This document shows positions 35,687 to 45,612 of a stretch of 64,000 nucleotides of DNA, piece by piece. Location of the stretch: NCBI GenBank assembly GCA_004026145.2, contig CP034996.1, positions 7,353,391-7,417,390 of the forward strand, given 5' to 3'. This DNA comes from Takifugu bimaculatus (lineage: Eukaryota; Chordata; Actinopteri; Tetraodontiformes; Tetraodontidae). The first letter of the stretch is position 1, and each line of letters starts with the position of its first letter. A model generated the notes under the pieces. That model searched no databases. It was given only the letters and a program-made list of their open reading frames with translations, and was not told the origin of the DNA. A program made the position numbers and the translations under genes.

Positions 35687-36625
35687 TTGAAAGGCAACAA
35701 CAGTGCGAAACAACCCATATTAAACAAATACAGGGCTCCGCCGACTATTAGCATTAGCATGGCCTCACCGGGTGAAATAGACAGTGAGCGTGTCTGTTCA
35801 GCGTTTGAAATGTTTAGTTACTCCTCTGCCTCCTTTAGTGAACGGAACCGGTGCAGAAAGTGTAGTTTATTTACAGCTATGGAGGTGAGACTTAGCGAGC
35901 ATGAGACGCGGTTCCGCAGCTTGTCGTTAGCTGGATTTGAATCAAGTAGCAAGGGGAAGCTAGCTGCTGCGGAGCTGCCTAGCGTAACTTCAGCTAGCGG
36001 TCCCCCGGCAGCAGCCGGCTAGCCAGGGCAGCTGGGTGACGGTTCGCAGGAAGCGTAGCCCAAAACAAAGGCCCACGGTGCACCACTAACCACTTCCCGT
36101 GGCTAACCGCTTTTCCCCACTCTGCGACACACCCGCTAAGAAACCGACCCTGGTAATTGGCGACTCTGTTTTGCGCTACGTGAAGCTGACTCCAGTGACC
36201 ATAGTCAAGTGCATTCCGGAGGCCAGAGTGGGCGACATAGAAGCCAATTTAAAGCTGCTGGCGAGATGTAAATGGAAATTTGGTAAAGTTATTACAGAGC
36301 AAACGACACCCGGCTTCGTCAGTCGGAGTTTACCAAAATTAACATAGAGTCGGTGTGCAGCTACGCAAAAACGATGTCGGACTCCGTAGCATTCTCTGGT
36401 CCCCCCCCCCAATCTGGCCAGCGATGAAATGTTTAGCCGCATGTCGTTGCTTCGTCGCTGGCTGTCACGGTGGTGCCCCGAAAACCAGGTGGCCTTTATA
36501 GACAATTGGAGCACTTTTTGGGCAAAACCTGGTCTGATTAGGCGAGATGTGTCCATCCCACACGGGATGGTGCCTCTCTCATTTCTAGTAACTTGACTAA
36601 TTTTATTAGACCCAAAGTGACCTGA
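35687..36625 (+). pseudogene. L2 ORF1 remnant with SGNH-esterase motif
   Basis: First block 35687-36022: a methionine at 35759 ('MASPGEIDSERVCSAFEMF') precedes 'RCRKCSLFTAMEVRLSEHE', a CxxC followed by a helix with coiled-coil character. Second block: 'WVTVRRKRSPKQRPTVHH' then a stop, then 'VANRFSPLCDTPAKK' and 'PTLVIGDSVLRYVKL' (about 36096-36190), where GDS is the block I nucleophile motif of SGNH hydrolases. Third block, in another frame: 'NDTRLRQSEFTKINIE', containing the block III Asn-Asp. Last: 'HPTRDGASLISSNLTNF' (about 36549-36600) with the block V histidine, ending at 36625. At least one stop and several indels separate the blocks. In active elements the esterase-type ORF1 binds RNA and lipid-associated substrates; here it is dead. 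Confidence 0.8.
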
Positions 36626-36646
36626 CAATCCAGGGTCCAGACCAGG

Positions 36647-37847
36647 ATGCAGAGTTGTAGTCTTACAGATCTCTCTGCTGCTTCTATAGAACCCTCATCC
36701 ACCAACAATAACATATTTAACACTATAGAGGTAGTCTCTGTTCCACAGTTAAAAGTTCACCAAGCACAGAGCAGGGGAGCGGTCAATCACCATAATCTTA
36801 TTAAAATTAATACTAATGCACAACTTGAAGAAACTAATATCACAATTAAGTGTGGACTGTTAAATGTTAGATCTCTTTTGTGTAAATCCCTGTTGGTACA
36901 CGACCTGATAGCGGATCATCACATTGATTTATTTTGTCTTACTGAGACCTGGCTTCAGGAGGAGGACTATGTTAGCTTAAATAAATCTACTCCTCCTACC
37001 CATCTTAATTATCATATTCCTCGTGTTACTGGTCAAGGAGGGGGAGTGGCAGCAATCTATCACTCTAAGTCATTAATTAATCCTAGACCAAAACATGGCT
37101 CCAGTTCATTTGAAAGCCTGACTCTTGGCATCACCCATCTGAACTGTAAGGCAGAAAAGCCACTTCTGTTTGTAGTTGTATATTGGCCCCCTACTGGGCT
37201 CCATTCAGAGTTCCTATCTGAGTTATCTGATTTCTTATCCGACTTGGTCCTTAGAACAGACAAAGTCATTATCATTGGAGACTTTAATATCCATGTAGAC
37301 GTTGTAAATGACAGCTTTAGAAATGGCTTCATTTCATTACTTGAGTCAGTTGGTTTCCCCCAGCAGATAAACCAACCAACTCATAGCTTCAACCACACCC
37401 TTGATCTAGTTCTGAGTTATGGTGTTGAGGTAGAACATGTGTCAGTGTTCCCTCAGAACCCACTCCTGTCAGATCATTCTTTGATCACTTTTACATTTAT
37501 GATTAAGGATTCTTCTATGCTCAGAGCACAGTCTTACTATAGCAGATGTCTTTCAGATAATGCTGTAGCAAAGTTTAAGGAAGCGATCCCTGTGCTAATC
37601 CCAGGACCAGGGATCAATCATTATAATCTTAGCCCTGGTGAGATTGACTCTATTGCTGACGGTGTAGCAACCTCACTCAGAATCGCGCTTGATTCTGTTG
37701 CCCCCCCTAAAAAGAAAATAGTAAATCAGAGGAGGTGTGCCCCCTGGTATAATTCACATATCAGGACCCTCAAGCAGAAAGCGCGCAAACTAGAAAGGAA
37801 GTGGCATTCTTGTAAAATAGACAGCTATCATGTAGCCTGGAAAGACT
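36647..37847 (+). pseudogene. L2 ORF2, endonuclease domain (intact) and linker
   Basis: An uninterrupted frame begins with the methionine at 36647, 21 bp after the ORF1 stop, the usual tight spacing in this clade. The apurinic-type endonuclease shows its full motif set: 'LLNVRSL' (Asn), 'DLFCLTETWL' (Glu), 'VVYWPPTG', 'IIIGDFNIHVD', 'HTLDLVLSYG' and 'LLSDHSLITF' (catalytic Asp-His). A linker with 'PWYNSHIRTLKQKARKLERK' follows and then the sequence jumps at about 37845 to the reverse transcriptase in a different frame. The endonuclease looks chemically intact, although the fused 422-residue product ends in an out-of-frame tail. Confidence 0.85.
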
Positions 37848-37848
37848 G

Positions 37849-38398
37849 CTGGACCTCAGTGCTGCTTTTGATACAGTTGATCACAGCATCCTGTTACATA
37901 GACTGGAACATGTGATTGGCATTAAAGGGACAGCACTAGACTGGTTTAGATCATATTTATCTGATAGATACCAGTTTGATCATGTCCATGGCGATCCCTC
38001 CTCATACAGTAGGGTTAGCCATGGAGTTCCTCAAGGTTCTGTACTTGGACCAATCCTTTTCACCTTGTACATGCTTCCCTTAGGGAACATTATTCGGCAG
38101 CATGGGATAAATTTTCATTGTTATGCTGATGACACTCAGCTTTATCTATCCATGAAACCAGAGGAGACAGAGAAGTTAGTGAAGCTTCAGACCTGTCTTA
38201 AAGACATAAAGTCCTGGATGTCTTCAAATTTCCTCCTCCTTAACTCAGGAAAAACTGAGGTCATGGTGTTTGGTCCTGAACCTCTCAGGGATAGATTAGA
38301 TCACATGATCACTCTAGATGGTATCTCATTAACATCTAGTCTCTCTGTGAGGAATCTTGGAGTGATCAAAATCTCTCCTTCAACTCACACATTACATT
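37849..38398 (+). pseudogene. L2 ORF2, reverse transcriptase palm (fingers deleted)
   Basis: The frame starting at 37849 gives 'LDLSAAFDTVDHSILL' (motif A with catalytic Asp), 'GVPQGSVLGPILF' (motif B), 'FHCYADDTQLYL' (motif C, the YADD catalytic pair) and 'SGKTEVMVFGP' (motif D). Motifs upstream of A are missing: the endonuclease linker joins directly to motif A, so a segment on the order of a kilobase has been removed. The join changes frame. A small deletion near 38360 ('RNLGVIK' instead of continuing into the expected motif) shifts the frame again and brings a stop at 38398. Confidence 0.85.
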
Positions 38399-38948
38399 AG
38401 TCTCTAGAAGTGCCTTTTTTCACTTGAGGAACATAACAATGATCAAGAAACTACTGACGCAGCATGATGCTGAAAAGTTAGTCCATGCATTTGTTACTTC
38501 CAGGCTGGACTATTGTAATTCTTTATTATCAGGGTGTCCAAACAACTCTTTAAGAAGCCTCCAGCTGATCCAAAATGCTGCAGCCAGAGTTCTGACAGGT
38601 ATTGACAAAAGAGATCACATTACTCCTGTACTGGCGTCTCCTCATTGGTTGCCCGTTAAATTTAGAATAATTTTTAAAACCCTTCTTTTGACCTACAAGG
38701 TCCTCAGAGGCCTAGCTCCATCCTACCTGGAGGACTTAGTGACACCTTACCAGCCCAATAGACTGCTCCGATCTCAGAAGGCTGGTCTACTTGTGGTCCC
38801 CAGAGTTTCTAGGAGTAGAATGGGGGGCCGAGCATTTAGCTACCAGGCCCCCCTGCTATGGAACCAGCTCCCTGTCCAGGTACGGGAGGCTGACTCCATC
38901 GCCACTTTTAAGATCAGACTTAAAACCTACCTCTTTGAAAAAGCTTAA
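38360..38948 (+). pseudogene. L2 ORF2, thumb and C-terminal domain
   Basis: Continues in a third frame: 'LSFNSHITLVSRSAFFHLRN', then 'DAEKLVHAFVTSRLDYCNSL', 'IQNAAARVLTG', 'LHWLPV'-type block as 'PHWLPVKFRI', 'LLVVPRVSRSRMGGRAFSY' and 'PLLWNQLPVQVREA', ending 'LKTYLFEKA' at 38948. This C-terminal region is strongly conserved among fish L2-type LINEs and is readable for 174 codons from 38424 without a break. Confidence 0.9.
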
Positions 38949-39600
38949 TGTTACTAATTCTGTAGTTCCAGTTATTATCATAGACAGACAAATTATCATA
39001 CTTAGGGGGACGTCTAATCATTAGGTTAACATCTTAGCTATGCTGCTATAGGCCAAGGCTGCCGGGGTCCGGAAACATGATCACCTGACAGGCCTCTGTC
39101 ACCCCACTGGGTCATGGTTTCCTCTCCTCTTCTCTCCTTTCCTCCTCATCAAGCAGACTAGTTATGCTGATTCCTGTGTAGTTTTTCTGCCCCCCCCCCC
39201 CGTATTCATTTACAGGTATCGCCGCCTTCAGAGCTGTATACTGACCTCCGACCCTGCTGACCCACTCAACCAGCAGCTTATTCAATTCAATATAATGTAT
39301 TTTTGTATGTATTTCTATGCTTTATGCCTCTCCTCCTCTCTCCTCTCCTCTCCTCTCCTCTACCTCCCCTCCCCTTCCCTCTACCTCTCCTCTCCTCTAC
39401 CCCTCTCTTTTCCTCTCCTCTCCTACCTATTCTATCCTTTACCTGTCCTCCCCCTTCTCTCTACCCAGTCGGCCATCAGCATGAGGGTCCCCCTACATGA
39501 GCCTGGTCCTGCTCAAGGTTTCTTCCTGTTAAAGGGGAGTTTTTCCTTGCCACTGTTGCTTGTCTGGGATTGATTTTGTGCCTCCTCTGGTATTTAACAT
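38949..39600 (+). other. L2 3' untranslated region with CT-rich tract
   Basis: Follows the ORF2 stop. Includes a C run (39191-39200), a long polypyrimidine tract (about 39317-39470, variations on 'cctctcctctcc') and the terminal conserved phrase 'gctcaaggtttcttcctg', 'ttaaaggggagtttttcc', 'ttgccactgttgcttg' (about 39508-39560). In this clade the 3' UTR end is the site recognised by reverse transcriptase to begin copying. Its exact terminus near 39600 is uncertain. Confidence 0.75.
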
Positions 39601-42328
39601 TGGATTTCTGAAGACAAGGGTTTGACCAAGAAAAGGGTTTGACCAAGACAGATTTGGGACCAATGAAAAGCTATTATCAAGGGGAATATTTGGTGTATGT
39701 ATAAGCCCTGCACTTTTCAGCAAGTGCAGCATTGCAGGCAGGACTGACATGTAATGACATTCTTGTTTATGGACTCCAGGGCCACGTTTTTCTTGTCTCT
39801 TTGTATCACTGTCATCAGGGCAGAAGGCAGTGGAGGAGGGCTGTAAACAGTCATGACAGCGGAGCAGCGTATGCTTGTAAAGACAGCGCCAACTGCTCTC
39901 CAGGCTAGGGTATCGCTGGATTCATGAACCCTGACAGCTGTTTCAAATGGCAAGAAAAACGAGAGACACACTTTTAATTTGAGTCCTCCAGAACGTGACA
40001 TCATCAAGTTCTGCTGTGCTTCCAAACCACTATTTAAAGTTGCCACTTTATGTTGTTCCCTTTTGACTATTCCTCAAAGACGTCTGTTGTATTGGAGTAA
40101 AAATAAGAAACGTTGTTCAGTTTGAGCAGTTTCAGGCCTTTGTCTTGTTAATACTTCTGTACTGAGGGCTGTATGGCCTGTCCACTGTCTAAAGAATGCT
40201 GTTTTAATTTACGGTGTGCCTTTTCTTCTATTCTGTTCGTATCTCTTTTTCACACATTATGCTGTTAAAATGGAGTTTTAAAATCATATTAAGTAGAACT
40301 TCTGGAAAGTTCACAAAAGCAAAATTAATACAAACACATCTGGTATATTTGTAACCAAAGGACCGGATGGCAGAGTCTCACAGTTAATTTGAGAAGACTA
40401 GTTCATCTAAACAAAGGACTCAAATGAACTTATAATTGCAATTGAAAATTTTACTCTCCCAAATAGTGTTGCCCATAATAAGACAAATCACAACAAATTA
40501 CAAAATCTTCTTAAATATATAAACATTAGTTTACTTGAGCATGAGACCCAGATGCGTAACTGCAAGTGAAAATTGGACTCTAATGTGTTTGTATCTTGGA
40601 AGCTGAAGCCAATCAAAGAATCTGAACAACATCTGGGAATTTGTGTTGCTTTCAGACTCCTCTCTTGATGGTGGAACCCTCTCCTTGTCACATGGTCCTG
40701 ATGAATCCACTGGGCATTATTTTGTCAATTTCATATTTAATACAGCCGATACATCTTAATTCGGCATTTTTTTCATCTCTGTAAAGAAACTGTAGGTGAG
40801 TAATTTAACTCTCTGCTTTTACTGCATATTTGAGCAGTGAAATTAAGTGTAAGTGGATAAGAAACTGATGCACATCAGCAGGGGTCAGCCATGATGGAGG
40901 GTTTGTAGCAAAGCGAGGAAATACTTAACTCAAAAGATGAGAATCAAGGGCTAACTGGGAATAAAAAGATATCTGATCTTGGTAGAATATATCTGGCAGC
41001 TGTGAAGGTTTTGTGGGTTTCTATAGTGGTGCAGGGGAAGAGCCACACAAAAAAATGAAAACTAGCAATGCCTTTATTTTTTTAAAGCATCATAGCACTA
41101 GAATTGCACTTTACTTTTTGTAAACACAGAATCTTGTTATCAACTGTTTTTACAAAGGATCATAAGAGGTATTCATGACAGAAATGTTTTCAAAATGATT
41201 AACAAGATTATTTCTATAACTAATGAAGTTATTAGTGTCTGTAGCTAATAGGCCATAAATTAAGTGTTACTGTTGTGTCATGGTTTTAGACACAGTTATT
41301 GGAGACATCATTAGCATCCATCATTATGTTTAAGTATAATGATGATACATTTAAGCAGATTTCATCCTTGATTTCTCCATGTATTGAACAAAAACATTAC
41401 AGATTTGAAATCAGGACCAGTTTTAGCAGGGGTGCCATTCCCACAAGGCCAGTGGTTTCCTCATTCCTTTTAATCAGGTTTTTTGGGTTAACATGTCTAG
41501 GGTCTAAATCATTTTGGAAATAGGTCACAGCTGTGGTGCTCCGAATACAAATGGTTTTCTTCTTCTGTCAGCTAAGCATGAAAATATGGTCTGAAGTCTG
41601 AAGGACAGCTTCGATCGCTTAGCCCCCTTTTACCCAAACAATTGTGTATTTAATATTTGTGTTAAATGTCAAAAGTTTGGATTGGTACAAAAATAACCGG
41701 TCTGGACCTCGCCACTTTTGGCACCCTTTCAGCCAAGCCCAGGGTAAATGGTGCCAATAAACACAATACTGTAATCTATTTTCTTTGTTTACAGTTTATT
41801 CTATATCCTGTCTCAACTAAAGTTTTCCTCTTCTTGGGTGTTGCAAAAATATTCTCTCTATTCTATCTGGATGCTTTATGCTGTGCACAAACCTTGTTAA
41901 TTTAAGCAGTAAACTAAATTTTCCCCTGCCCTTCACCACGTGTTACTTTCAATTTGTCATGCACTTTTAATCCCACGGCTGACAAATTGCTTTTGAATGT
42001 AAAAGAGCATGGTGTGTTTGATAATACAGTGTGGAAAAAAGCATCAACCATATCAAGAGCAAATCAGATTCAGTGTTTTAAAGGGTACAGGAACAAAGCA
42101 ACACCCTTGCAACGAGGAGTGAACCCAATATGTTGCTCTGACACATCTGTCACCTTTTTCTCAAGAGAACACCTTTAAAAGGTGGCAATTGTGTGAACAT
42201 GGCTGTGCACTGGTGTGATTAATTGCATAGGTTGCATGTCAGTTGTGTGTTTTTTGTGCATATGGATTTTAGGGCAGCATGCTGTTTGATATATACAGAG
42301 GTGCTAGTTCTGTACATCTCAAAATTGA
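39601..42328. other. Noncoding interval
   Basis: No gene recognised. A 15-bp direct repeat, AAGGGTTTGACCAAG, lies at 39616-39630 and 39633-39647, just beyond the L2 end. Otherwise unremarkable AT-rich sequence with frames under 110 codons. Confidence 0.5.
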
Positions 42329-42332
42329 ATTA

Positions 42333-42349
42333 CCGTAATTTCTGGACTA
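42333..42349. repeat. Left terminal inverted repeat
   Basis: CCGTAATTTCTGGACTA, matching the right end except for one T/C change. Followed by subterminal 'gccgca' repeats. Confidence 0.8.
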
Positions 42350-42779
42350 CATAGCGCACCTGATTAAAAGCCGCATAATCTAATTTTAGATAGAAAATCA
42401 ATTTTGTACTTATACAAGCCGCACCGGATTTTAAGCCGCAGGTATCCCACGTAGTAATATGAAAAATTAGATCGAAAACATTCACTACCGGTATATGTTT
42501 TTATTACCGCAAGAGACAAGTCACTGACGAGTGACAAACAGACAGGTAAGAAACAACAGCCACTCTTTTCACTTGTATGTTTATACAGAGACCTTAAATC
42601 CAATTTTCATCACGTCAGGATTTTTTAAACTTTTCTTTTAATTTAATCCACTTAGCAAAATAAATATATTGTACCGGTAAATGGTTTTTTTTCTCACGGT
42701 GTCTGTAATGCAGCTACCTTGAAATATATGTTTTTATCAACTACACACAAATTACGTTGTTTATGCTTTTTTACTCAAA

Positions 42780-43140
42780 CAATGAACAATCTAAAACTAC
42801 ATGATGGCCCACCTCTAAAATCTTCTATTTTCATCACGGTGGCGATTGCTTTTGCCTTCCGTCTGATTTGTACAGCGGAAACACTGCGGCCGCCTGCTCT
42901 CTGTGTGTTCACCCAGTCTTCCAGAATGTTTTTCAAGCTCGGGCCACCTGCGATGTTTACGTCTAAAAGCTTTTGTTGTCTTTTTGCTTTGGATCAGTTC
43001 TTCATGCTGGCGTCTCCACCTTCTCGCCATTGATTACCGTAATGTATGCCAAGATTACGTGCGCCAGCTTGATTTCCTTCTTCAACCGCCAGAGTGATCG
43101 CTTTAAAATTAAAAGTCGCATCATATGCTTTTCTTCTAGT
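42780..43140 (-). pseudogene. Transposase N-terminal remnant (Brinker-type HTH)
   Basis: The minus strand reads 'RRKAYDATFNFKAITLAVEE' (near 43130-43070) and 'GNQAGARNLGI', then, after a frame change near 43035, 'RRWRRQHEELIQSKKTTKAF' with 'RWPELE', then, after a second change near 42935, 'LEDWVNTQRAGGRSVSAVQI' and 'RRKAKAIATVMKIEDFRGG', ending in a stop near 42783. The first part is the DNA-binding helix-turn-helix of the BrkDBD family; the 'EDWVNTQRAxGRxVS' part is the second HTH (Tc5/CENP-B type). The DDE nuclease that should follow is absent. It cannot catalyse transposition. Confidence 0.8.
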
Positions 43141-43278
43141 ACTTTCCTTGTTGATGAGGGTAAGTAAAAATGACTGATTCATAATAGTTGTGATAGTGCG
43201 CCACGGAAAAAAATAAAATAAGCCGCATCGTAGAATAAGCCGCAGTGTTTAAAGTGTAGGAAAAAAGTAGTGGCTTAT

Positions 43279-43295
43279 AGTCCGGAAATTACGGC
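43279..43295. repeat. Right terminal inverted repeat
   Basis: TAGTCCGGAAATTACGG, the reverse complement of the left repeat with one mismatch. Preceded inward by 'aagtagtggctta' and 'aagccgcagtg'. Confidence 0.8.
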
Positions 43296-43297
43296 AA

Positions 43298-44577
43298 TAC
43301 ACCTAAATATCTCCCTCTCACCTAGTTTCCTATGTGCATATATGACTGATAATCTGATTTATTTCATTTGTTTACATCGGGGCATCTGTAAAAAGGGAAG
43401 GACACTAGGACAGCAGCTGTATGTAGTCTATTTTGCAGGTGTACCAGGTCCCACATTAGGACAACTAGCACTAAGACCCTCTGGACGTTTTGTAAATAAG
43501 AGGGATTCTTACGGACAAGCATGGGTTTTCAAATACTGCATTTATGAAGAGCATGTAAATGTGTCCAGATTCAAGACTAATTACTCCCAATTATCTGATG
43601 TTCCGATCATATAAATGGGCTCAATGTGTCCGTCACAGCAGACTTAGCTGGAGCCATGTGTGAAACACGGATGCAGCACTGTTTGTGCTAATATCAGTTC
43701 AGTCCTGCGTCCTCTGTCTGTTCGCCACCATTTGAAGCTAATCAAGGTTGCCTGGAATGCAGAAATCAGGATTATTCTCACTTTCCTTCTAAATTCCATG
43801 CTCTACAGTGTCAGAAAAAGTGTGCAAATGTGAAATAAAAATCCCATTTAAGAGCGGGATGAACACATTTACATATGCATATAAAATGAAGGTGGTAGAA
43901 GGCGAATGAAAACAAAGCCTGGTCCTTAGGAAGCAGTTCCTGACATTTGCTCTTCATAAATGTGGAAATGGATACATTGTAACTAGGCATACAAATGCTT
44001 TAACATGACACAATTTCTCAAAGGTTAAATGTCGCTAACATATTGTTTAGGTTGGCTGTCTGGCTGTCTGTCTCTCATGGAGACAGTAACAGATAACACA
44101 TCGCCATGGCACCACATTGCAGTCAACAGAATTCTACTGCATCAGAAAATGAAGCACAATCAGATTACAGTAATCAGACTACTGCACATTCAGACTACAG
44201 ATACAGTAAGGGTGTTTGCACATGGAAATTCGACTACACTTATCGCTCGATTGCCGTGTATAGTTTATACAACTCAACTGGGCAAAGCGGTTTGCAGTAG
44301 CAGGAATATTGGGGCGGGGGGGGGACAACGACTAGGTGGCAATTTCCACTGTTCTAATTTGTTATTCTTGGGTCACACAAGTTGACCTTTTACATCACAC
44401 CACAACAGCCCATAAAGATGTTAGCAAGTGAGCTACCAGCCATAGCTAAATCAATAGAAGCGATGCACAAGCTTATGCTTTAATAATTGGTAAACTGTTT
44501 CAATGCTGCTCCATCACTGGCCTCTCTTCATTCAAGTCGATTGCTAGTCCCCAGTGCCAGTTCTATGTTCTTTTTCA
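43298..44577. other. Noncoding interval with possible regulatory block
   Basis: No gene recognised. The segment 43640-43960 is repeat-free and moderately GC-balanced, with 'gtgctaatatcag', 'gaagctaatcaagg', 'ggattattctc' and 'acatatgcatataaaatg', so it is a weak candidate conserved noncoding element. A G-rich run lies at 44311-44323. Confidence 0.4.
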
Positions 44578-44780
44578 ACTGCTAGAAATGCAGAGATGTT
44601 CATTGTCAGCACACAGCAAATGCCTCACTTCATTTAATAATTGCTATTTAGGCAACTCTACTGTAACTTACCAGGCTGCAGAATATTTTAATATTTTAAT
44701 ATTTTCTTTTTACCTGTTGCCTTTTCTGGCCAGACAACGTTTGTCCTTTGTGAAGAGTAGAACATACTGATGAGTAGACT
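44578..44780. repeat. Dispersed repeat of unknown family, copy B
   Basis: Same orientation and order of blocks as copy A at 1545-1750 (see there). Copy B has 'tttaatattttaatatttt' where copy A has 'ttttataatttaatttt', a local expansion. The 60-codon frame at 44588-44770 lies within it but is not conserved in copy A, arguing against coding function. Confidence 0.75.
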
Positions 44781-45185
44781 TGAAAAGTGAACAGCTCTGT
44801 TTCCTTCAACAGACAGTTCCTGGGAAGCACAATTTAATAATTCTATAAGTTTGAGTGATTACACACTAAGCCGGTCTGCAAGGGTTTTTCCCCTCCTCCT
44901 TTTAACTGTTCTGGTGTTACCTTTTTATTACATATTTCATTTATTTATATTGTTGAAGATGTAATGCATAAATAAAGACTGATTTCATTTGTTACATTGG
45001 TGATTCTGGGGTCTTTTTAATGCCTGGGGCACTTAGCCCAGTGTTCCACACCTGTCTTGGCAAACAAGCAACACGTTAATCCAAGAAAGTGCCAACGAGG
45101 CTAAGTCAAGCATTCATCCTGGACCTGTTTATGCTACTTTTGTGCAATATCTCTCTGGTCAGTCAAACATAAGTAAAATGTAGCA
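44781..45185. other. Noncoding interval
   Basis: Nothing recognised beyond a possible polyadenylation-like 'aataaagac' near 44971. Confidence 0.5.
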
Positions 45186-45225
45186 CATGTGCAGATCACA
45201 TAGCGGCGTATGCGATCTGCACATG
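45186..45225. repeat. Hairpin: 17-bp stem, 6-base loop
   Basis: The left arm CATGTGCAGATCACATA (45186-45202) and right arm TATGCGATCTGCACATG (45209-45225) pair at 16 of 17 positions around the loop GCGGCG. The one mismatch (A45198/C45213) would be a G-U wobble in a minus-strand transcript. The stem is GC-balanced and unlike the flanks. It is short for a microRNA precursor; a transposon tip, cruciform or protein-binding palindrome are alternatives. Confidence 0.85.
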
Positions 45226-45523
45226 CACACGCTGATGACTCAATAGTCAGCTTACAAAAAAGCTATGTGGTGGGTGGTAGTCTGGCTACATTCGGACTAT
45301 TCTGAGCCGATTCTAGTTGAGCTATGGCATCCACATGCTTTTATTTTTTTTGAAATCAAACTACTGTATGAATTTGGGTTCTTCTGAGTGCATGCAAATG
45401 GTACAGATGTGTGTGCCTGTTGGTGTATAAGCTATGGTCAAGCTGTGTGGGATGCTGAAACTTTTTCGCCAGATAAGTGACACAGTCTGTTCCTATTGCC
45501 AACACAAATCCTCTTACAGGCTG

Positions 45524-45526
<3 letters not shown>

Positions 45527-45610
<84 letters not shown>
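45527..45610. repeat. Compound (GT)n(GA)n microsatellite
   Basis: About 25 GT dinucleotides (45527-45576) followed by a (GA)n run with one 'aa' interruption (45577-45610). The Ser-Leu, Thr-His and Cys-Val peptides read from it are artefacts. Confidence 0.98.

Positions 45611-45612
<2 letters not shown>

Larger units (their letters stand above)
35687..39600 (+). mobile_element. L2-clade LINE, near full length but internally deleted
   Basis: A plus-strand element with, in order: ORF1 (CxxC, basic segment, SGNH-esterase motif), ORF2 with a complete apurinic-type endonuclease, the C-terminal half of reverse transcriptase, a C-terminal domain, and a 3' UTR ending in the phrase 'tttcttcctgttaaagggga' common to teleost L2/Rex1-type LINEs. 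ORF1 with an esterase domain is known from L2 and CR1 clades (described for zebrafish ZfL2), supporting L2. The RT fingers are deleted and frameshifts are present. The 5' end is uncertain (perhaps tens of bases before 35687), and no target-site duplication was found. Confidence 0.85.
42331..43297 (-). mobile_element. Pogo-like (Tc1/mariner superfamily) DNA transposon, deletion derivative
   Basis: The ends are inverted: CCGTAATTTCTGGACTA at the left (about 42333) and TAGTCCGGAAATTACGG at the right (ending about 43295), one mismatch apart. The left end is preceded by TA and the right followed by CA, consistent with a TA target duplication with one mutated base. Both ends carry repeated AAGCCGC words ('aaagccgca', 'caagccgca', 'taagccgca'). 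Inside, on the minus strand, is the N-terminus of a transposase with a Brinker-like helix-turn-helix, as in pogo/POGK-type proteins. The catalytic DDE domain is missing, so the copy is nonautonomous. Superfamily assignment rests on that domain and the TA flank. Confidence 0.7.
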
